Origin: Echinicola strongylocentroti
Lineage (GTDB): Bacteria; Bacteroidota; Bacteroidia; Cytophagales; Cyclobacteriaceae
Direction of reading: 5' to 3'
Assembly (NCBI RefSeq): GCF_003260975.1
Contig: NZ_CP030041.1
Location: 4,281,501-4,345,500, forward strand
Length of the DNA: 64,000 nucleotides
Position 1 is the first letter of the stretch. The number at the start of each line of letters is the position of its first letter. The notes under the pieces are model-generated. The model did not search any database, was not told the DNA's origin, and saw only the letters and a program-made list of their open reading frames with translations. Of this stretch, positions 37,313 through 46,506 are shown one piece after another. Made by a program: the position numbers and the translations under genes.

Positions 37313-38533
37313 ATGAGTTTTATAGTGAGTATGGACAGTTTAATCAAGAAGTTAAGTTTAGCGATTTTTATTTTTTTAACTGGCGTGGGAGGAGCCTTTG
37401 CTACAGGAGCAGCCCAAGATTCAGTAGGAATGGAAAAGATAGGAGGCAAGACATATATTATCCATGAAGTGACCGCCAAGGAGACGTTGTTTGCGATATC
37501 AAGACGATATGAGACTCCTGTTGGTGACATTATCAAAAATAATGATGAGCTTAAACAAGGGCTGAAAATAGGTCAACGGATCAAGGTGCCCTATACTCCC
37601 AAAACGGAAATACCTGAAGGAGCCGTGTTGCACAAAGTGGCCCCAGGGGAAACGCTTTTTTCCGTTGCACAAAAGTACGGTGTTGCTGTCACTGACGTGA
37701 AGGCTTGGAACGACCTAAAAGGTGATGACCTTAGTGTGGGCCAAGGCTTAATTATACAAGGTGCCAAGCCAAAAGAAACACCCAAAAGGGAGGCTCCCGA
37801 GCTACGGGGAAATCCCACAGAAGTAAAACCAAGCATGAGTGAGCCAACTCCGGAAGTTGCAAAAAAAGAGGTGGTAATAGAAGAGAAGAGCCAAAAAGAA
37901 AAGACACCGAAAAAAGTGGAAGAAGTATCCGCTCCAGTCACAGAAACAGAGCGGATAGAGGAGGTTACCGATGATGAGGGCACTGGCTGGATCACCCATA
38001 CAGTGAAAGATGGGGAGACGCTTTATTCCATTTCCAAGAAGTATGATGCCAATATGGGGGATTTAATCAACTGGAATGTACTCTCATCCAATAACCTCAG
38101 AGAAGGCCAGAAGCTGAAAGTAGGGAGAAAAGAAGGTGCTGTCAACAACCCCTCACCTTCCTCAACGTCACCTGACGTGCCTGATCAAAAAGAGGTGAAG
38201 GGTGCATCTGAGCAAGCTGCGGCCTCTACTGCTGCTGTAAAAAAGGCGAGCAATGAAAGTACCGCTTATAAGAACATCAAGGAGTCCGGTCAAGCAGAAG
38301 TCATCGAAGGTACAGGGAATCATAAAAAATACCTGGTATTACACAAGACGGCTCCGGTGGGTACGATCATGAGGATCCGAAACGAAGAAAATGACGTGAC
38401 TATTTTCGCAAGGGTAGTGGGAAAACTACCTGATACTGGTGATAATGATGAGTTGTTAATTAAGGTTTCCCAAGCAGCATTTGACCAACTGAGGGCTGTA
38501 AATAACAGGTTTAGGGTGGAGGTATCCTACTAG
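37313..38533 (+). CDS. LysM-repeat protein with C-terminal RlpA-like domain
   Basis: This 406-aa secreted peptidoglycan-binding protein has a signal sequence (LIKKLSLAIFIFLTGVGGAFA) and three LysM repeats (starting near HEVTAKETLFAISRRY, HKVAPGETLFSVAQKY and HTVKDGETLYSISKKY). Low-complexity Lys/Glu/Ser linkers follow. The C-terminal beta-barrel (GTIMRIRNEENDVTIFARVVGKLP) resembles the double-psi RlpA/DPBB fold. I chose the ATG at 37313 after an AGGAAAT ribosome site. It probably acts in cell-wall remodelling. Confidence 0.9.
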   Translation: MSFIVSMDSLIKKLSLAIFIFLTGVGGAFATGAAQDSVGMEKIGGKTYIIHEVTAKETLFAISRRYETPVGDIIKNNDELKQGLKIGQRIKVPYTPKTEIPEGAVLHKVAPGETLFSVAQKYGVAVTDVKAWNDLKGDDLSVGQGLIIQGAKPKETPKREAPELRGNPTEVKPSMSEPTPEVAKKEVVIEEKSQKEKTPKKVEEVSAPVTETERIEEVTDDEGTGWITHTVKDGETLYSISKKYDANMGDLINWNVLSSNNLREGQKLKVGRKEGAVNNPSPSSTSPDVPDQKEVKGASEQAAASTAAVKKASNESTAYKNIKESGQAEVIEGTGNHKKYLVLHKTAPVGTIMRIRNEENDVTIFARVVGKLPDTGDNDELLIKVSQAAFDQLRAVNNRFRVEVSY

Positions 38534-38555
38534 GCCCATACAGCATCGTAAAGTG

Positions 38556-38594
38556 AAAGACTGCAGTTGGTTGGTACCAAGTGCAGTCTTTTTA
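38556..38594 (+). terminator. Terminator after the LysM gene
   Basis: AAAGACTGCA and TGCAGTCTTT form a 10-bp stem followed by five T. Confidence 0.85.
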
Positions 38595-38710
38595 TTTTAG
38601 CCCGGTTTAGGATTATTTCACCATACATTTTTTCTAAGCCTTATGATCAGAGGGGGCGCTGGAATAAGGTGGAGCATCAATGCCCGATGTATAGAAGTGG
38701 TGTAAGTCAT

Positions 38711-38742
38711 TTTGTTAATTGCTGATAATTAGGTTATTTTTG
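38711..38742 (+). promoter_or_regulatory. Consensus Bacteroidetes promoter
   Basis: TTTG (38711-38714), 20 bp of spacer and TATTTTTG (38735-38742) match the sigma-ABfr-type consensus well. The gene starts at 38764. Confidence 0.65.
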
Positions 38743-38763
38743 CGCAGACGTTTGCATAATTGA

Positions 38764-39318
38764 ATGAATAAAATCCAACTCATATTCCATCACATCTTCC
38801 GTTTTATCTGGAATTTGATATTTATAATTTCATATCCTATTCTTGCTACCTTTGGGCTGGTATTTATTGGTATGACCTATTTTTTTTCATGGATATCCAG
38901 AATGTTGACCCGAATAAAACGAAAAGAATCCATTACAGAAATCACTATCCCTGAATGGGGCCAGCTGTCCCAGGATGTTGACTTGCTTGAAGCCAAGCTG
39001 TACAAGCAAATTATGTTTGGCCCCTCCTGCTATGCTGTACGTCGTAAGGATGGAGTCCCTTCGGTTTTGGAGGACCATTATTTTGGCAAGAAGGTGAATG
39101 TAATTGAAGAGGGATATCTACTGGAGAGATGGAACACCGTTGAGGCTAAAGAGTTGCCGGATTTTGATGTGTGCCTCTATGAGCCAGATGAAGATCGGCT
39201 TACGCCACTGACCAATATTAAGTGTTTTGACTGGCACTTGGCCGAAAAAGAGAAAAATAAGCTTTGTTTTAAGTGGTTTGATGGTACCCAGGGTGGTGAA
39301 GTTAGTGTGGCCTTATGA
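38764..39318 (+). CDS. Hypothetical protein with N-terminal membrane helix
   Basis: This 184-aa protein has an N-terminal hydrophobic hairpin (residues 10-45, FRFIWNLIFIISYPILATFGLVFIGM) and a soluble acidic domain (EWGQLSQDVDLLEAKLY, DEDRLTPLTNIKCFDW). No family is recognised. Its TGA overlaps the ATG of the next gene (ATGATG), so the two are coupled. Confidence 0.75.
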   Translation: MNKIQLIFHHIFRFIWNLIFIISYPILATFGLVFIGMTYFFSWISRMLTRIKRKESITEITIPEWGQLSQDVDLLEAKLYKQIMFGPSCYAVRRKDGVPSVLEDHYFGKKVNVIEEGYLLERWNTVEAKELPDFDVCLYEPDEDRLTPLTNIKCFDWHLAEKEKNKLCFKWFDGTQGGEVSVAL

Positions 39319-40082
39319 TGGATTTGAAAGGGTTTTTGGAGGAGAAAGTAGCTCTTTACAATCAACCAGGGTTTATTGCAGCAGATCCTATTTTAATTCC
39401 CCATCGCTATTCCAAAAAACAGGATATAGAGATTGCCGGTTTTTTTGCCGCTACTTTGGCCTGGGGGCAACGAAAGACCATTATCAATAAATGTACTGAG
39501 CTTTTGGTCATGATGGATGATGCCCCCCATGATTTTATGCTGCACCATTCCGAATCAGACCTTAAGCCATTTTTGGATTTTAAGCACCGTACGTTTAATG
39601 ATATCGACACCCTTTGGTTCATTGCATTTTTGAGCCGGTTTTATCGGGAGCACGGGAGTTTAGAGGAAGCATTTACCGTTGGCTGGGAAGATGAGGTGGA
39701 TATCATGGAAGTTCTCCTTGGCAATTTTCATGAAGTATTTTTCGCCGATCCAGAGGCACCGCGCCGGACCAGAAAACATGTAGCTACTCCCAAGCGAAAA
39801 GCTGCCTGTAAGCGGATCAATATGTTTTTGCGTTGGATGGTCCGTAAGGATCAAAAAGGAGTTGACTTTGGTATTTGGGAAAAGATCAGCCCCTCTCAAT
39901 TGATCTGTCCATGTGATCTTCATGTGGACCGGGTAGCGAGAAAGCTAGGGCTGATTCAGCGGAAACAAACGGACTGGAAGACGGCAGTAGAGCTGACTGC
40001 ACGGCTGAGGGAGTTTGATCCTTTGGATCCTGTGAAATATGACTTTGCGCTTTTTGGACTAGGTGTCGAAGAGAAGTTTTAA
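39315..40082 (+). CDS. TIGR02757 (DUF2400) family protein
   Basis: This 255-aa protein shows the family signature DIEIAGFFAATLAWGQRKTIINKC and CPCDLHVDRVARKLGLIQRK near the C-terminus, typical of TIGR02757 proteins of Bacteroidetes and other phyla. The family has remote similarity to helix-hairpin-helix DNA glycosylases, so a DNA-repair role is possible but unproven. It overlaps the upstream gene. Confidence 0.85.
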   Translation: MMDLKGFLEEKVALYNQPGFIAADPILIPHRYSKKQDIEIAGFFAATLAWGQRKTIINKCTELLVMMDDAPHDFMLHHSESDLKPFLDFKHRTFNDIDTLWFIAFLSRFYREHGSLEEAFTVGWEDEVDIMEVLLGNFHEVFFADPEAPRRTRKHVATPKRKAACKRINMFLRWMVRKDQKGVDFGIWEKISPSQLICPCDLHVDRVARKLGLIQRKQTDWKTAVELTARLREFDPLDPVKYDFALFGLGVEEKF

Positions 40083-40140
40083 CCGATGATTGTCGAACTG
40101 TAGGGGTACCGTACCGACAAGCGATCCTGCAGCCCTACTA

Positions 40141-41025
40141 TTCAACCCGGGTTTAATGCCGTTTAGTTTAGTGTGTATCTGGAAATATGTGTTCTATATT
40201 TTTTCCTTGGGCAGTTATTTTTCTTGCTAAATTTCAAGATGGTTTTCATCTCTTTACCTTTGTCACTTTTTTGCTTCAGGTCAAAAAAATAACCAAAAAA
40301 AACCCGCCGCTGTGCATCTATTGGCCTAAAATTAAAACCTTCCCTCATGCAGGCAAACTCCTCCTTTTTAGCAGCCAACATTCTTTTTGGCCAGCATTTC
40401 GTCAAACAAGCCTGCCTTTTTGCCCGCCCGCTTTTTAATTTCTTAACGCCCAATACCTGCAAGGCGGATTCAGTTAATAAGTCCCAAAAAGGTGTTGTTT
40501 CCATATGACGGCTCTTGGTATGCCTGTTTTTCATCCGGTGGTGCAGGCTGTTAAGAAAGGGAGTTAGCTCGCGTCGTGGAACAGCGAGATCCACTCTCTT
40601 TCAGCCCGGAGCCACCGAATGAAAATTAAAATGGGTGACGGATCCACGTCGCATGGGAAATCTATGTCCCATTTTAAAGGGCAGACCACCGGCCTAGATT
40701 TTTTTCTTTCTTTTTTCATCAATGGAAGAAAGGAAAAGGATAAAAACCACCAAAATGGCCAAAGCCATACGGTTAAACCCGGTTTATGCATTAGGAATCG
40801 TGATGAGGTTTGAAACTGCAAGAAAATCAGGCTGTTTGGAGATTGAGGCATAGCACCGCTATGGTGAAATCGAAAACAGCAGCGAAGCGACTGATTTTGA
40901 AGTAGGTTCATACCGTAATAGATAGGCTAATGCATATTCCGGGTTAAAGTCAAATAGAAAAGGAACTCCTAGCATGTGAAAACTGGGAAATAGCCTTAAC
41001 TAAACGGCATTGAAACCGGGTTCAA
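40141..41025. mobile_element. 885-bp segment with 28-bp terminal inverted repeats
   Basis: The left end (40141-40168, core AATGCCGTTTAGTT) and right end (40998-41025) match as inverted repeats at 25 of 28 positions. Between them is no credible gene. An open frame on the - strand (40163-40594) looks like translated repeat DNA. A second, smaller element (40775-40946) is nested inside. The segment fills the gap between the TIGR02757 gene and pyrE. A MITE-like or decayed transposon fits. No transposase or clear target-site duplication is visible. A right-end-like sequence also occurs at about 47981-48003. Confidence 0.65.
40775..40946. repeat. Structured palindromic repeat, copy 2
   Basis: This is homologous to 11371-11560. 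The ends 40775-40794 and 40927-40946 match at 17 of 20 positions. Nested helices are AAAATCAG/CTGATTTT (40823-40830 / 40891-40898), GCTGTTT/AAACAGC (40831-40837 / 40874-40880), GATT/AATC (40841-40844 / 40868-40871) and CATAGC/GCTATG (40849-40854 / 40858-40863) around ACC. Confidence 0.8.
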
Positions 41026-41041
41026 ACAATAAGTCAGTTAG

Positions 41042-41689
41042 CTATTCTGCTTTCCATGTTTCCGGGGATTTTCTCCATTCTGCGAGCGATTGTAGGTCTT
41101 CATCTGAAGCGTAATGATTTTCGATAGCTTGGGGCAACATCGCTTCATAGTCACTGAGACACATCAATTCAACTCCTGCATTTTCAAAATTTTTGCGGGC
41201 TAGTTCAAATCCGTAAGTGAAGATAGCAGCCATCCCCAATACTTCAAAGCCAGCTGTTTTGAGTGCTTCCACGGCCTTCAGTGAGCTTCCACCTGTAGAT
41301 ACTAGGTCTTCGATGACTACTACTTTTTGGCCTTTGGTCACTTTGCCTTCGATCATGTTTTCCATGCCGTGGCCTTTGGGTTTGGATCTTACATAGATGA
41401 ATGGGATGCCCATTTCCTCAGCGATCAGGGCGCCTTGGGGGATTCCTGCGGTGGCCACGCCAGCAATACCTTCTGCATCTGGGAAGTTTTGACGGACCAC
41501 TTCTACGAGCTTTTCCTTGATAAATGTCCTTGTCTCAGGAAAGGACAAGGAAAGGCGGTTGTCACAGTAGATAGGGGATTTCCATCCAGAGGCCCAGGTA
41601 AAAGGCTGTTGGGGCTGCAAACGGATGGCTTTGATTTCGAGTAACTTTTTGGCAATGGCTGCCGCTATTTCTTTGCTGTGTAATTTCAT
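41042..41689 (-). CDS. pyrE: Orotate phosphoribosyltransferase
   Basis: This 215-aa pyrimidine-synthesis enzyme joins orotate and PRPP to give OMP. The PRPP-binding motif VVVIEDLVSTGGSSLKAVE is clear. Other OPRTase features are FTWASGWKSPIYCDNR near the N-terminus and IAGVATAGIPQGALIA. It stands alone and borders the 885-bp element. Confidence 0.95.
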   Translation of the reverse strand: MKLHSKEIAAAIAKKLLEIKAIRLQPQQPFTWASGWKSPIYCDNRLSLSFPETRTFIKEKLVEVVRQNFPDAEGIAGVATAGIPQGALIAEEMGIPFIYVRSKPKGHGMENMIEGKVTKGQKVVVIEDLVSTGGSSLKAVEALKTAGFEVLGMAAIFTYGFELARKNFENAGVELMCLSDYEAMLPQAIENHYASDEDLQSLAEWRKSPETWKAE

Positions 41690-41715
41690 GCCATAAAATT
41701 AATTCATAAAAATGT

Positions 41716-41744
41716 TTTGGCGGTTGTGATGGCTAATATTTTTG
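41716..41744 (+). promoter_or_regulatory. Candidate promoter for the 41773 Nudix gene
   Basis: TTTG (41716-41719) and TATTTTTG (41737-41744) are 17 bp apart, with the start codon 29 bp downstream. Confidence 0.5.
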
Positions 41745-41772
41745 TGCATTTTTGGTTTGAAATGACTTTAGT

Positions 41773-42459
41773 ATGAGAATATTCATCAACGACAAACCGC
41801 TGGACATATTATCACCAGAAGAGCTGAGTAAAAGTAAGACCTTTGAATGTGTTTATGATAACCCTAAGGACTTGCCTGCTTATGTGGCTTTTCATGATGA
41901 TGTCTTGATTACGAAGCCTTCCAAGGATATCATTATTAAGTTACTGTATTTGCTAAGGACCAGAAAGTTGAAAAACCTGGATACCATCACGATTGTCGCC
42001 GATGATGTCAAGGCATTGAAATCCTATATCAAGAGTCGCTTTAATATTGTCAAGGCAGCAGGTGGAGTGGTGACGGATAAGGAAAAGGTTCTATTTATTC
42101 ATCGTTTAGGTAAGTGGGATTTGCCCAAAGGGAAATTTGAAAAAGGAGAGACCCCCGAAGAATGCGCTGTTAGGGAGGTGGAGGAGGAGTGCGCCATCTC
42201 TGTAAAGCAGGGCAAGTTGATCTGCAAGACTTGGCATACCTACACGCAAAATCGTAAAAGTATCTTAAAAAAGACCTATTGGTATAAGATGGAGTGCACG
42301 GATGATTCGAAGATGGCGCCTCAGCGGGAAGAAGGTATAGATGATATCAAGTGGCTTTCCCATCATGAAGCCAAAGTGGCCTTGGTCAATTCCTATCCAT
42401 CGATGCGCTACCTTTACAAGCGCTTTTTAAAGATGGTGCCGGAAGTTCAGACCTCGTAA
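41773..42459 (+). CDS. Nudix hydrolase with N-terminal extension
   Basis: This 228-aa protein has a Nudix box GKFEKGETPEECAVREVEEECAI-type pattern at about residues 120-142. The usual Gly after EEx is Ala here, and the catalytic REVxEE is intact. A roughly 95-residue N-terminal region (MRIFINDKPLDILSPEELSK) precedes it. WDLPKGK before the box is typical of diadenosine-polyphosphate or nucleotide hydrolases. Its last 13 bp overlap coaD, which is convergent. The substrate is unknown. Confidence 0.87.
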   Translation: MRIFINDKPLDILSPEELSKSKTFECVYDNPKDLPAYVAFHDDVLITKPSKDIIIKLLYLLRTRKLKNLDTITIVADDVKALKSYIKSRFNIVKAAGGVVTDKEKVLFIHRLGKWDLPKGKFEKGETPEECAVREVEEECAISVKQGKLICKTWHTYTQNRKSILKKTYWYKMECTDDSKMAPQREEGIDDIKWLSHHEAKVALVNSYPSMRYLYKRFLKMVPEVQTS

Positions 42460-42902
42460 GGAAGAAAATCACTGACGCTTCCGCCATAGCGGTGTACCTC
42501 CCTGATGACAGTAGAGCTTACGGCCGCATACTGCGGTGAGGTGATCAGGAATACCGTCTCCAAATCCGTGTTGAGATACCGGTTCATTTGAGAGATGGTG
42601 TTTTCGTATTCGAAGTCTGTGGTGTTTCGAAGCCCTCTTAGTAGGAAAGTGGCGTCGTGCTTTTTTGCCAGACTTGAAGTAAGTTCATTGTAGACAACTA
42701 CCTTAACTTCAGGAGTTTCTTTGTATACTTCCCTGATTTTTTCGACCATCATGTCAATCTCGAAATACCTGGACTTTTTGGAGGAATTGTATCCTATGCC
42801 AATAACGATTTCATCAAAGATGTCCAGTCCTCTCATGACGATGTCATGGTGTCCGTTGGTGTAGGGGTCAAAAGATCCGGGGAAGATGGCTGTTTTTTTC
42901 AT
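42447..42902 (-). CDS. coaD: Pantetheine-phosphate adenylyltransferase
   Basis: This 151-aa enzyme makes dephospho-CoA from 4'-phosphopantetheine and ATP. FPGSFDPYTNGHHDIVMRG contains the nucleotidyltransferase TxGH-type motif (TNGH), followed by LLRGLRNTTDFEYE and the SSTVIREV (ISSTxxR-type) motif. It ends a - strand operon with DUF3822 and a hypothetical gene. Confidence 0.96.
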   Translation of the reverse strand: MKKTAIFPGSFDPYTNGHHDIVMRGLDIFDEIVIGIGYNSSKKSRYFEIDMMVEKIREVYKETPEVKVVVYNELTSSLAKKHDATFLLRGLRNTTDFEYENTISQMNRYLNTDLETVFLITSPQYAAVSSTVIREVHRYGGSVSDFLPYEV

Positions 42903-42912
42903 TTCTACGGCT

Positions 42913-43746
42913 TCAATTGGTCCAGAAGGCTGCCAGTTTTTTAGTTTCTTTGAACCCTTCTGCCCCTGGAAGGTAGTTTTGGTTAGCTTTTGGTGTGGTG
43001 ATTTCGATGTTTTTGAAATACATGCGAAGCACGTCAGCCTGAACGCTGATTTCTTCTAGGTTGCCGTAAATGGTGATCTTACAGTGCATTCTGTCAAATG
43101 CCAACTGGTGAAGTACACTAAAACTGTATTTCAAAAACTCTTGGTTACTGTTGACTTCAAATCGGTTAAAAAATTTAAGTGCTTTATTGGCAAATCCGGC
43201 CAAATAAATTTGACTGTCCTCGATGACCACAGCAATTTCTTGATTGAGCATTTGAGGCATTTCCCGGAGTAAGTAGGAGAGTGCCATATTGCTTCCATGT
43301 GTCAATTGGAGGTGGGGAAGGTGTTTGGTAAAGAGCTGGAGCACGGCCTTGTCCACCCCGCCTACTACCACTAGCTGGCCTTCTTGTAGGTTTGAATGAA
43401 AGAAGGAGGTGTGGTGTGACTTACTGCTAAAGTTAAGGTAGGTTTCAGCTTCCGAAGCTTCGAACATTACACCAGGTACCAAACAAAAATCAGGTGAGTA
43501 AATATAAAGGTTGGCCTTAGATTGTTTGCCAGCTTGGGAGATGAACAAGTCCTTTTGTAGGATCATGTCCAGTTCCTTAGGCTCTACGAAAGGGTAATCA
43601 TTTACCCCGATGACCAGACCGTTTTGGTTTTTAACGATCACAATTAGCCTTTCAGGATAAAATAAAAGCGATAAACCTGACGTAGTGGTTACGTCAAGCT
43701 TATCGCAGTGAAATTCTGTATGAGTATTTTTTACAGTCTTAGCCAA
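42913..43746 (-). CDS. DUF3822 family protein
   Basis: This 277-aa protein resembles the DUF3822 family found beside coaD in Bacteroidetes. The fold looks like a duplicated actin/ASKHA-like beta-alpha unit (LLFYPERLIVIVKNQNGLV, then EIAVVIEDSQIYLAGFANKALKFFN). It is 10 bp from coaD and 2 bp from the upstream gene. The function is unknown; a link to CoA synthesis or methyltransferase control is only suggested by context. Confidence 0.82.
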   Translation of the reverse strand: MAKTVKNTHTEFHCDKLDVTTTSGLSLLFYPERLIVIVKNQNGLVIGVNDYPFVEPKELDMILQKDLFISQAGKQSKANLYIYSPDFCLVPGVMFEASEAETYLNFSSKSHHTSFFHSNLQEGQLVVVGGVDKAVLQLFTKHLPHLQLTHGSNMALSYLLREMPQMLNQEIAVVIEDSQIYLAGFANKALKFFNRFEVNSNQEFLKYSFSVLHQLAFDRMHCKITIYGNLEEISVQADVLRMYFKNIEITTPKANQNYLPGAEGFKETKKLAAFWTN

Positions 43747-43748
43747 GG

Positions 43749-44336
43749 TTATTCCCAGTTACCTGAGGTAGAAGCGTCTGTTTTGGATCCCACTCTCAGC
43801 GCTTTTTCATTGTTGTTTTGCTGTCTTTCTGGATTTACAGGAGCAGGGTCTCTGATCTCGAATACGTCGATAAGGGTTTTGCTGGCGCCTCTTTCTACTT
43901 TGTCAGCAAAGAACTCAAATGTCTTACCGCCTGATCCTGGCACCACGTTTAGGGTGTTGATGTTGAATTCAGGATATTTTCTTTCGTTGAAGAGTGAGTC
44001 CATTACATTGACAGAACCTAAGGTGTCGTATTTAATGGTCACTTCTTCTTCACCGTAATCCAGCAGTTTGGTTTCTTCAGTCTTCTGAACTATGAAGATG
44101 TTTCCATCTTCAATGAATTTTTTTAGATCCTGCCAGTTTCCTGAATATTCTCCGTTGGTGGCCAAGTAAGCCTGTTGTGCTTCTCGAAGCATTTGGAGTT
44201 TTTCGATTACTCGAGCTTCAATGTTAGCTATTCGCGTTTCTTCTTGCATGACATCGTCTACACCTTTGTAGAGCTTGTAGCCTACAGCCAAGGCTGCGAT
44301 GAGAAAAACAATCGATAAGATTCTAGTCAAATTCAT
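43749..44336 (-). CDS. Hypothetical membrane-anchored protein
   Basis: This 195-aa protein has an N-terminal transmembrane anchor (RILSIVFLIAALAVGYKLYKG) and a soluble periplasmic-like part with coiled-coil (EETRIANIEARVIEKLQMLREAQQAYL). The KFIEDGNIFIVQKTEET region is similar to pseudopilin-like or NfeD-neighbour proteins. It heads the coaD operon. The function is unknown. Confidence 0.75.
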   Translation of the reverse strand: MNLTRILSIVFLIAALAVGYKLYKGVDDVMQEETRIANIEARVIEKLQMLREAQQAYLATNGEYSGNWQDLKKFIEDGNIFIVQKTEETKLLDYGEEEVTIKYDTLGSVNVMDSLFNERKYPEFNINTLNVVPGSGGKTFEFFADKVERGASKTLIDVFEIRDPAPVNPERQQNNNEKALRVGSKTDASTSGNWE

Positions 44337-44388
44337 TTTTCAGTGGATTTTACTTCTTATATAAAGGTTGATGGTATCTAATAAGATG

Positions 44389-44892
44389 CTATTTTATGCA
44401 TTTATTTTCAAAATTAAAATATCCTTTCCATATTCTTACGTCATTGAGCGATTTTATCTTCCAAAAAAGATGATGTTTTTCGTCCTTGGGAAGCTGTTGG
44501 ATTTCATTTATATCCATGAACCTCACATCCTCAATGAGTTGTGAGGATTCTGGTAGTTCTGGGTCTGTGCCTTTGGTAAGTTGGCCTGATAGATGGGTTA
44601 CCTCAAAAAAAAGCTCCACTGCATGAAGGGGATGTTTGATGTATTCGGTGACCGTCAATAATTCGCCAACCTGAATGGCTAAGCCTGTTTCTTCCAAAAA
44701 CTCTCTTTGGAGGTTCTCGGGAGCCGTGGATTGGTAGTCCATCCCGCCACCGGGGACATTCCAGAAGTGTTTTTCGTTTCCCATCAGGTGCTTGACCATG
44801 AGGATCTTGTCGTCTTGTATAAGGACACCATTGACCCGTGTGCGCAATCTACCTCCAAATTTCTCATTGATTTCTTTTTCTAAATTCTGCAT
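44389..44892 (-). CDS. Nudix hydrolase
   Basis: This 167-aa protein starts at the ATG at 44892 (MQNLEKEINEKFGG). An earlier in-frame ATG would overlap the divergent helicase gene. The Nudix box is degenerate: GGMDYQS..., where the first catalytic-side Glu is Ser, but REFLEETGL is intact. WNVPGGGMDY is typical of the family. The substrate is unknown. Confidence 0.85.
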   Translation of the reverse strand: MQNLEKEINEKFGGRLRTRVNGVLIQDDKILMVKHLMGNEKHFWNVPGGGMDYQSTAPENLQREFLEETGLAIQVGELLTVTEYIKHPLHAVELFFEVTHLSGQLTKGTDPELPESSQLIEDVRFMDINEIQQLPKDEKHHLFWKIKSLNDVRIWKGYFNFENKCIK

Positions 44893-44915
44893 ATAAGCTG
44901 TAGATTCGCTTTTAC

Positions 44916-46343
44916 ATGAATAAAGATAAGGAACATATCCCAAAGCCAGCTACGCTGATAAGGCAAAATTTTCCACATGTGCCTACCCAAGGGCAGGAAG
45001 CCTTTTTTGGATTGATGGATACTTTTTTGGATGATGGCTTTGATCAAAAACCCACTTGTGTTCTAAAAGGATACGCCGGGACGGGGAAGACCTCTGTCAT
45101 TGCTGCAGTGGTGAAGTCTCTTTCAAAGCTGAATTTCCGTTCCTTGTTGCTGGCTCCTACAGGCCGTGCTGCCAAAGTAATGGCTGCTTACTCTGGCAGG
45201 ATGGGGTTTACCATCCATAAGATCATTTACCGTCCCAAGGAGCAAGAAGGTTTTGTAGGATCAGCCTTTGACCTTCAAAAGAACTATTACAAAAACACGG
45301 TCTTTGTCGTAGATGAAGCTTCTATGTTGTCTGATGATGCCTTAGGGGGAAGCAACCTGCTTCGGGACCTGCTACAGTATGTATTTCAGCACCCCACCAA
45401 TAGACTGATTTTGATTGGTGATACAGCCCAACTGCCGCCAGTCAACAGTGAAAACAGTCCCGCGTTGGACAGGGATTACCTTATTCATCACTACGGGCTG
45501 GACGTACTGGAAGCGGAGCTCACTGAGGTAATGCGACAGCAACTAGATTCAGGAATTCTCTTTAACGCTACGGAGTTGCGCAAGGAAGTGGTGAAAAAGA
45601 ATCCAGTGATTTCGTTCAGGGTGAAAGGGTTTTCGGATTTTTATAAAATGACCAGTGAGCGCTTGGAGGATGGTTTGCGTTATGCTTATGATCAATATGG
45701 GTTGGAGAATACCATAATTATCACCCGCTCCAATAAGGCTGCCGTACAATACAACCAATATATCCGTAGGGCGATCCATTTTTATGAAGAGGAAGTATCC
45801 ACAGGCGATATGTTGATGATTGTGCGGAATAATTACTATTATATGGCAGAATCCGATAAAGTGAGTTTTTTGGCCAATGGGGATTTTGTGGAAGTGGTCA
45901 AAATTCGTTCCTTTGAGGAGATGTACGGCCTGCGCTTTGCCACCTTGGAGTTGAGGTTGATAGATTATCCTGAAGAACCTTTTTTTGAGGCAAAAGTAAT
46001 TTTGGATACATTATATACCTCATCTACTTCCTTGAGCGGAGAAGCTTCGCGTGAATTGTATCGGCAGGTCACTGAAGATTATGCAGGAGTGGAAAACAAA
46101 AAAGAGCGAAGGGAATATATAAAAAAGGATCCTTACCTGAATGCCCTTCAAGTGAAGTTTGCTTATGCGCTTACCTGTCATAAAAGCCAAGGGGGGCAGT
46201 GGAAGGTGGTTTTTGTGGATCAAGGGTATGTGACCGAAGACCAATTGGACACTGCCTATATTAGGTGGCTATACACGGCCTTGACGAGGGCGACAGAGGA
46301 GGTTTTTTTAGTGAATTTCCATGCTAATTTCTTTGTGGGGTGA
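44916..46343 (+). CDS. ATP-dependent RecD-like DNA helicase
   Basis: This 475-aa SF1 helicase has Walker A LKGYAGTGKTS (about residue 47-57), Ia LLLAPTGRAAKVM, Walker B VFVVDEASML, motif III LIGDTAQLPP, and C-terminal motifs IIITRSN, TCHKSQGGQW and YTALTRATEEV. It resembles AAA_30/UvrD_C_2 proteins related to RecD2 but lacks the N-terminal HhH region. It is divergent from the Nudix gene with 23 bp between starts. Confidence 0.93.
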   Translation: MNKDKEHIPKPATLIRQNFPHVPTQGQEAFFGLMDTFLDDGFDQKPTCVLKGYAGTGKTSVIAAVVKSLSKLNFRSLLLAPTGRAAKVMAAYSGRMGFTIHKIIYRPKEQEGFVGSAFDLQKNYYKNTVFVVDEASMLSDDALGGSNLLRDLLQYVFQHPTNRLILIGDTAQLPPVNSENSPALDRDYLIHHYGLDVLEAELTEVMRQQLDSGILFNATELRKEVVKKNPVISFRVKGFSDFYKMTSERLEDGLRYAYDQYGLENTIIITRSNKAAVQYNQYIRRAIHFYEEEVSTGDMLMIVRNNYYYMAESDKVSFLANGDFVEVVKIRSFEEMYGLRFATLELRLIDYPEEPFFEAKVILDTLYTSSTSLSGEASRELYRQVTEDYAGVENKKERREYIKKDPYLNALQVKFAYALTCHKSQGGQWKVVFVDQGYVTEDQLDTAYIRWLYTALTRATEEVFLVNFHANFFVG

Positions 46344-46448
46344 TAAAATACCCTGATAAAAAGCATATTGACTTGATTATTCTTTAAAAAATCGGAACAT
46401 TTACGGAGTCATGCGTTTATAGAAGTAAGTGTGATGATAATTGTAAAA

Positions 46449-46456
46449 TATATTTG
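46449..46456 (+). promoter_or_regulatory. Candidate -7 element for DUF1573 gene
   Basis: TATATTTG matches TAnnTTTG, 50 bp before the ATG. No clear -33 element is seen. Confidence 0.35.
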
Positions 46457-46506
46457 GAACGGAAATTGCGTAATTTTCTATTAGTAATTAATAAAGACCA
46501 ACTGAA

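Noticed and set aside
40163..40594. 143-aa open frame on the - strand inside the 885-bp element
   Set aside because: It is bounded by the element's terminal repeats, has biased repeat-like composition (KQKSDKGKEMK, RKKYRTH) and a competing frame on the other strand; it looks like translated repeat DNA rather than a gene.
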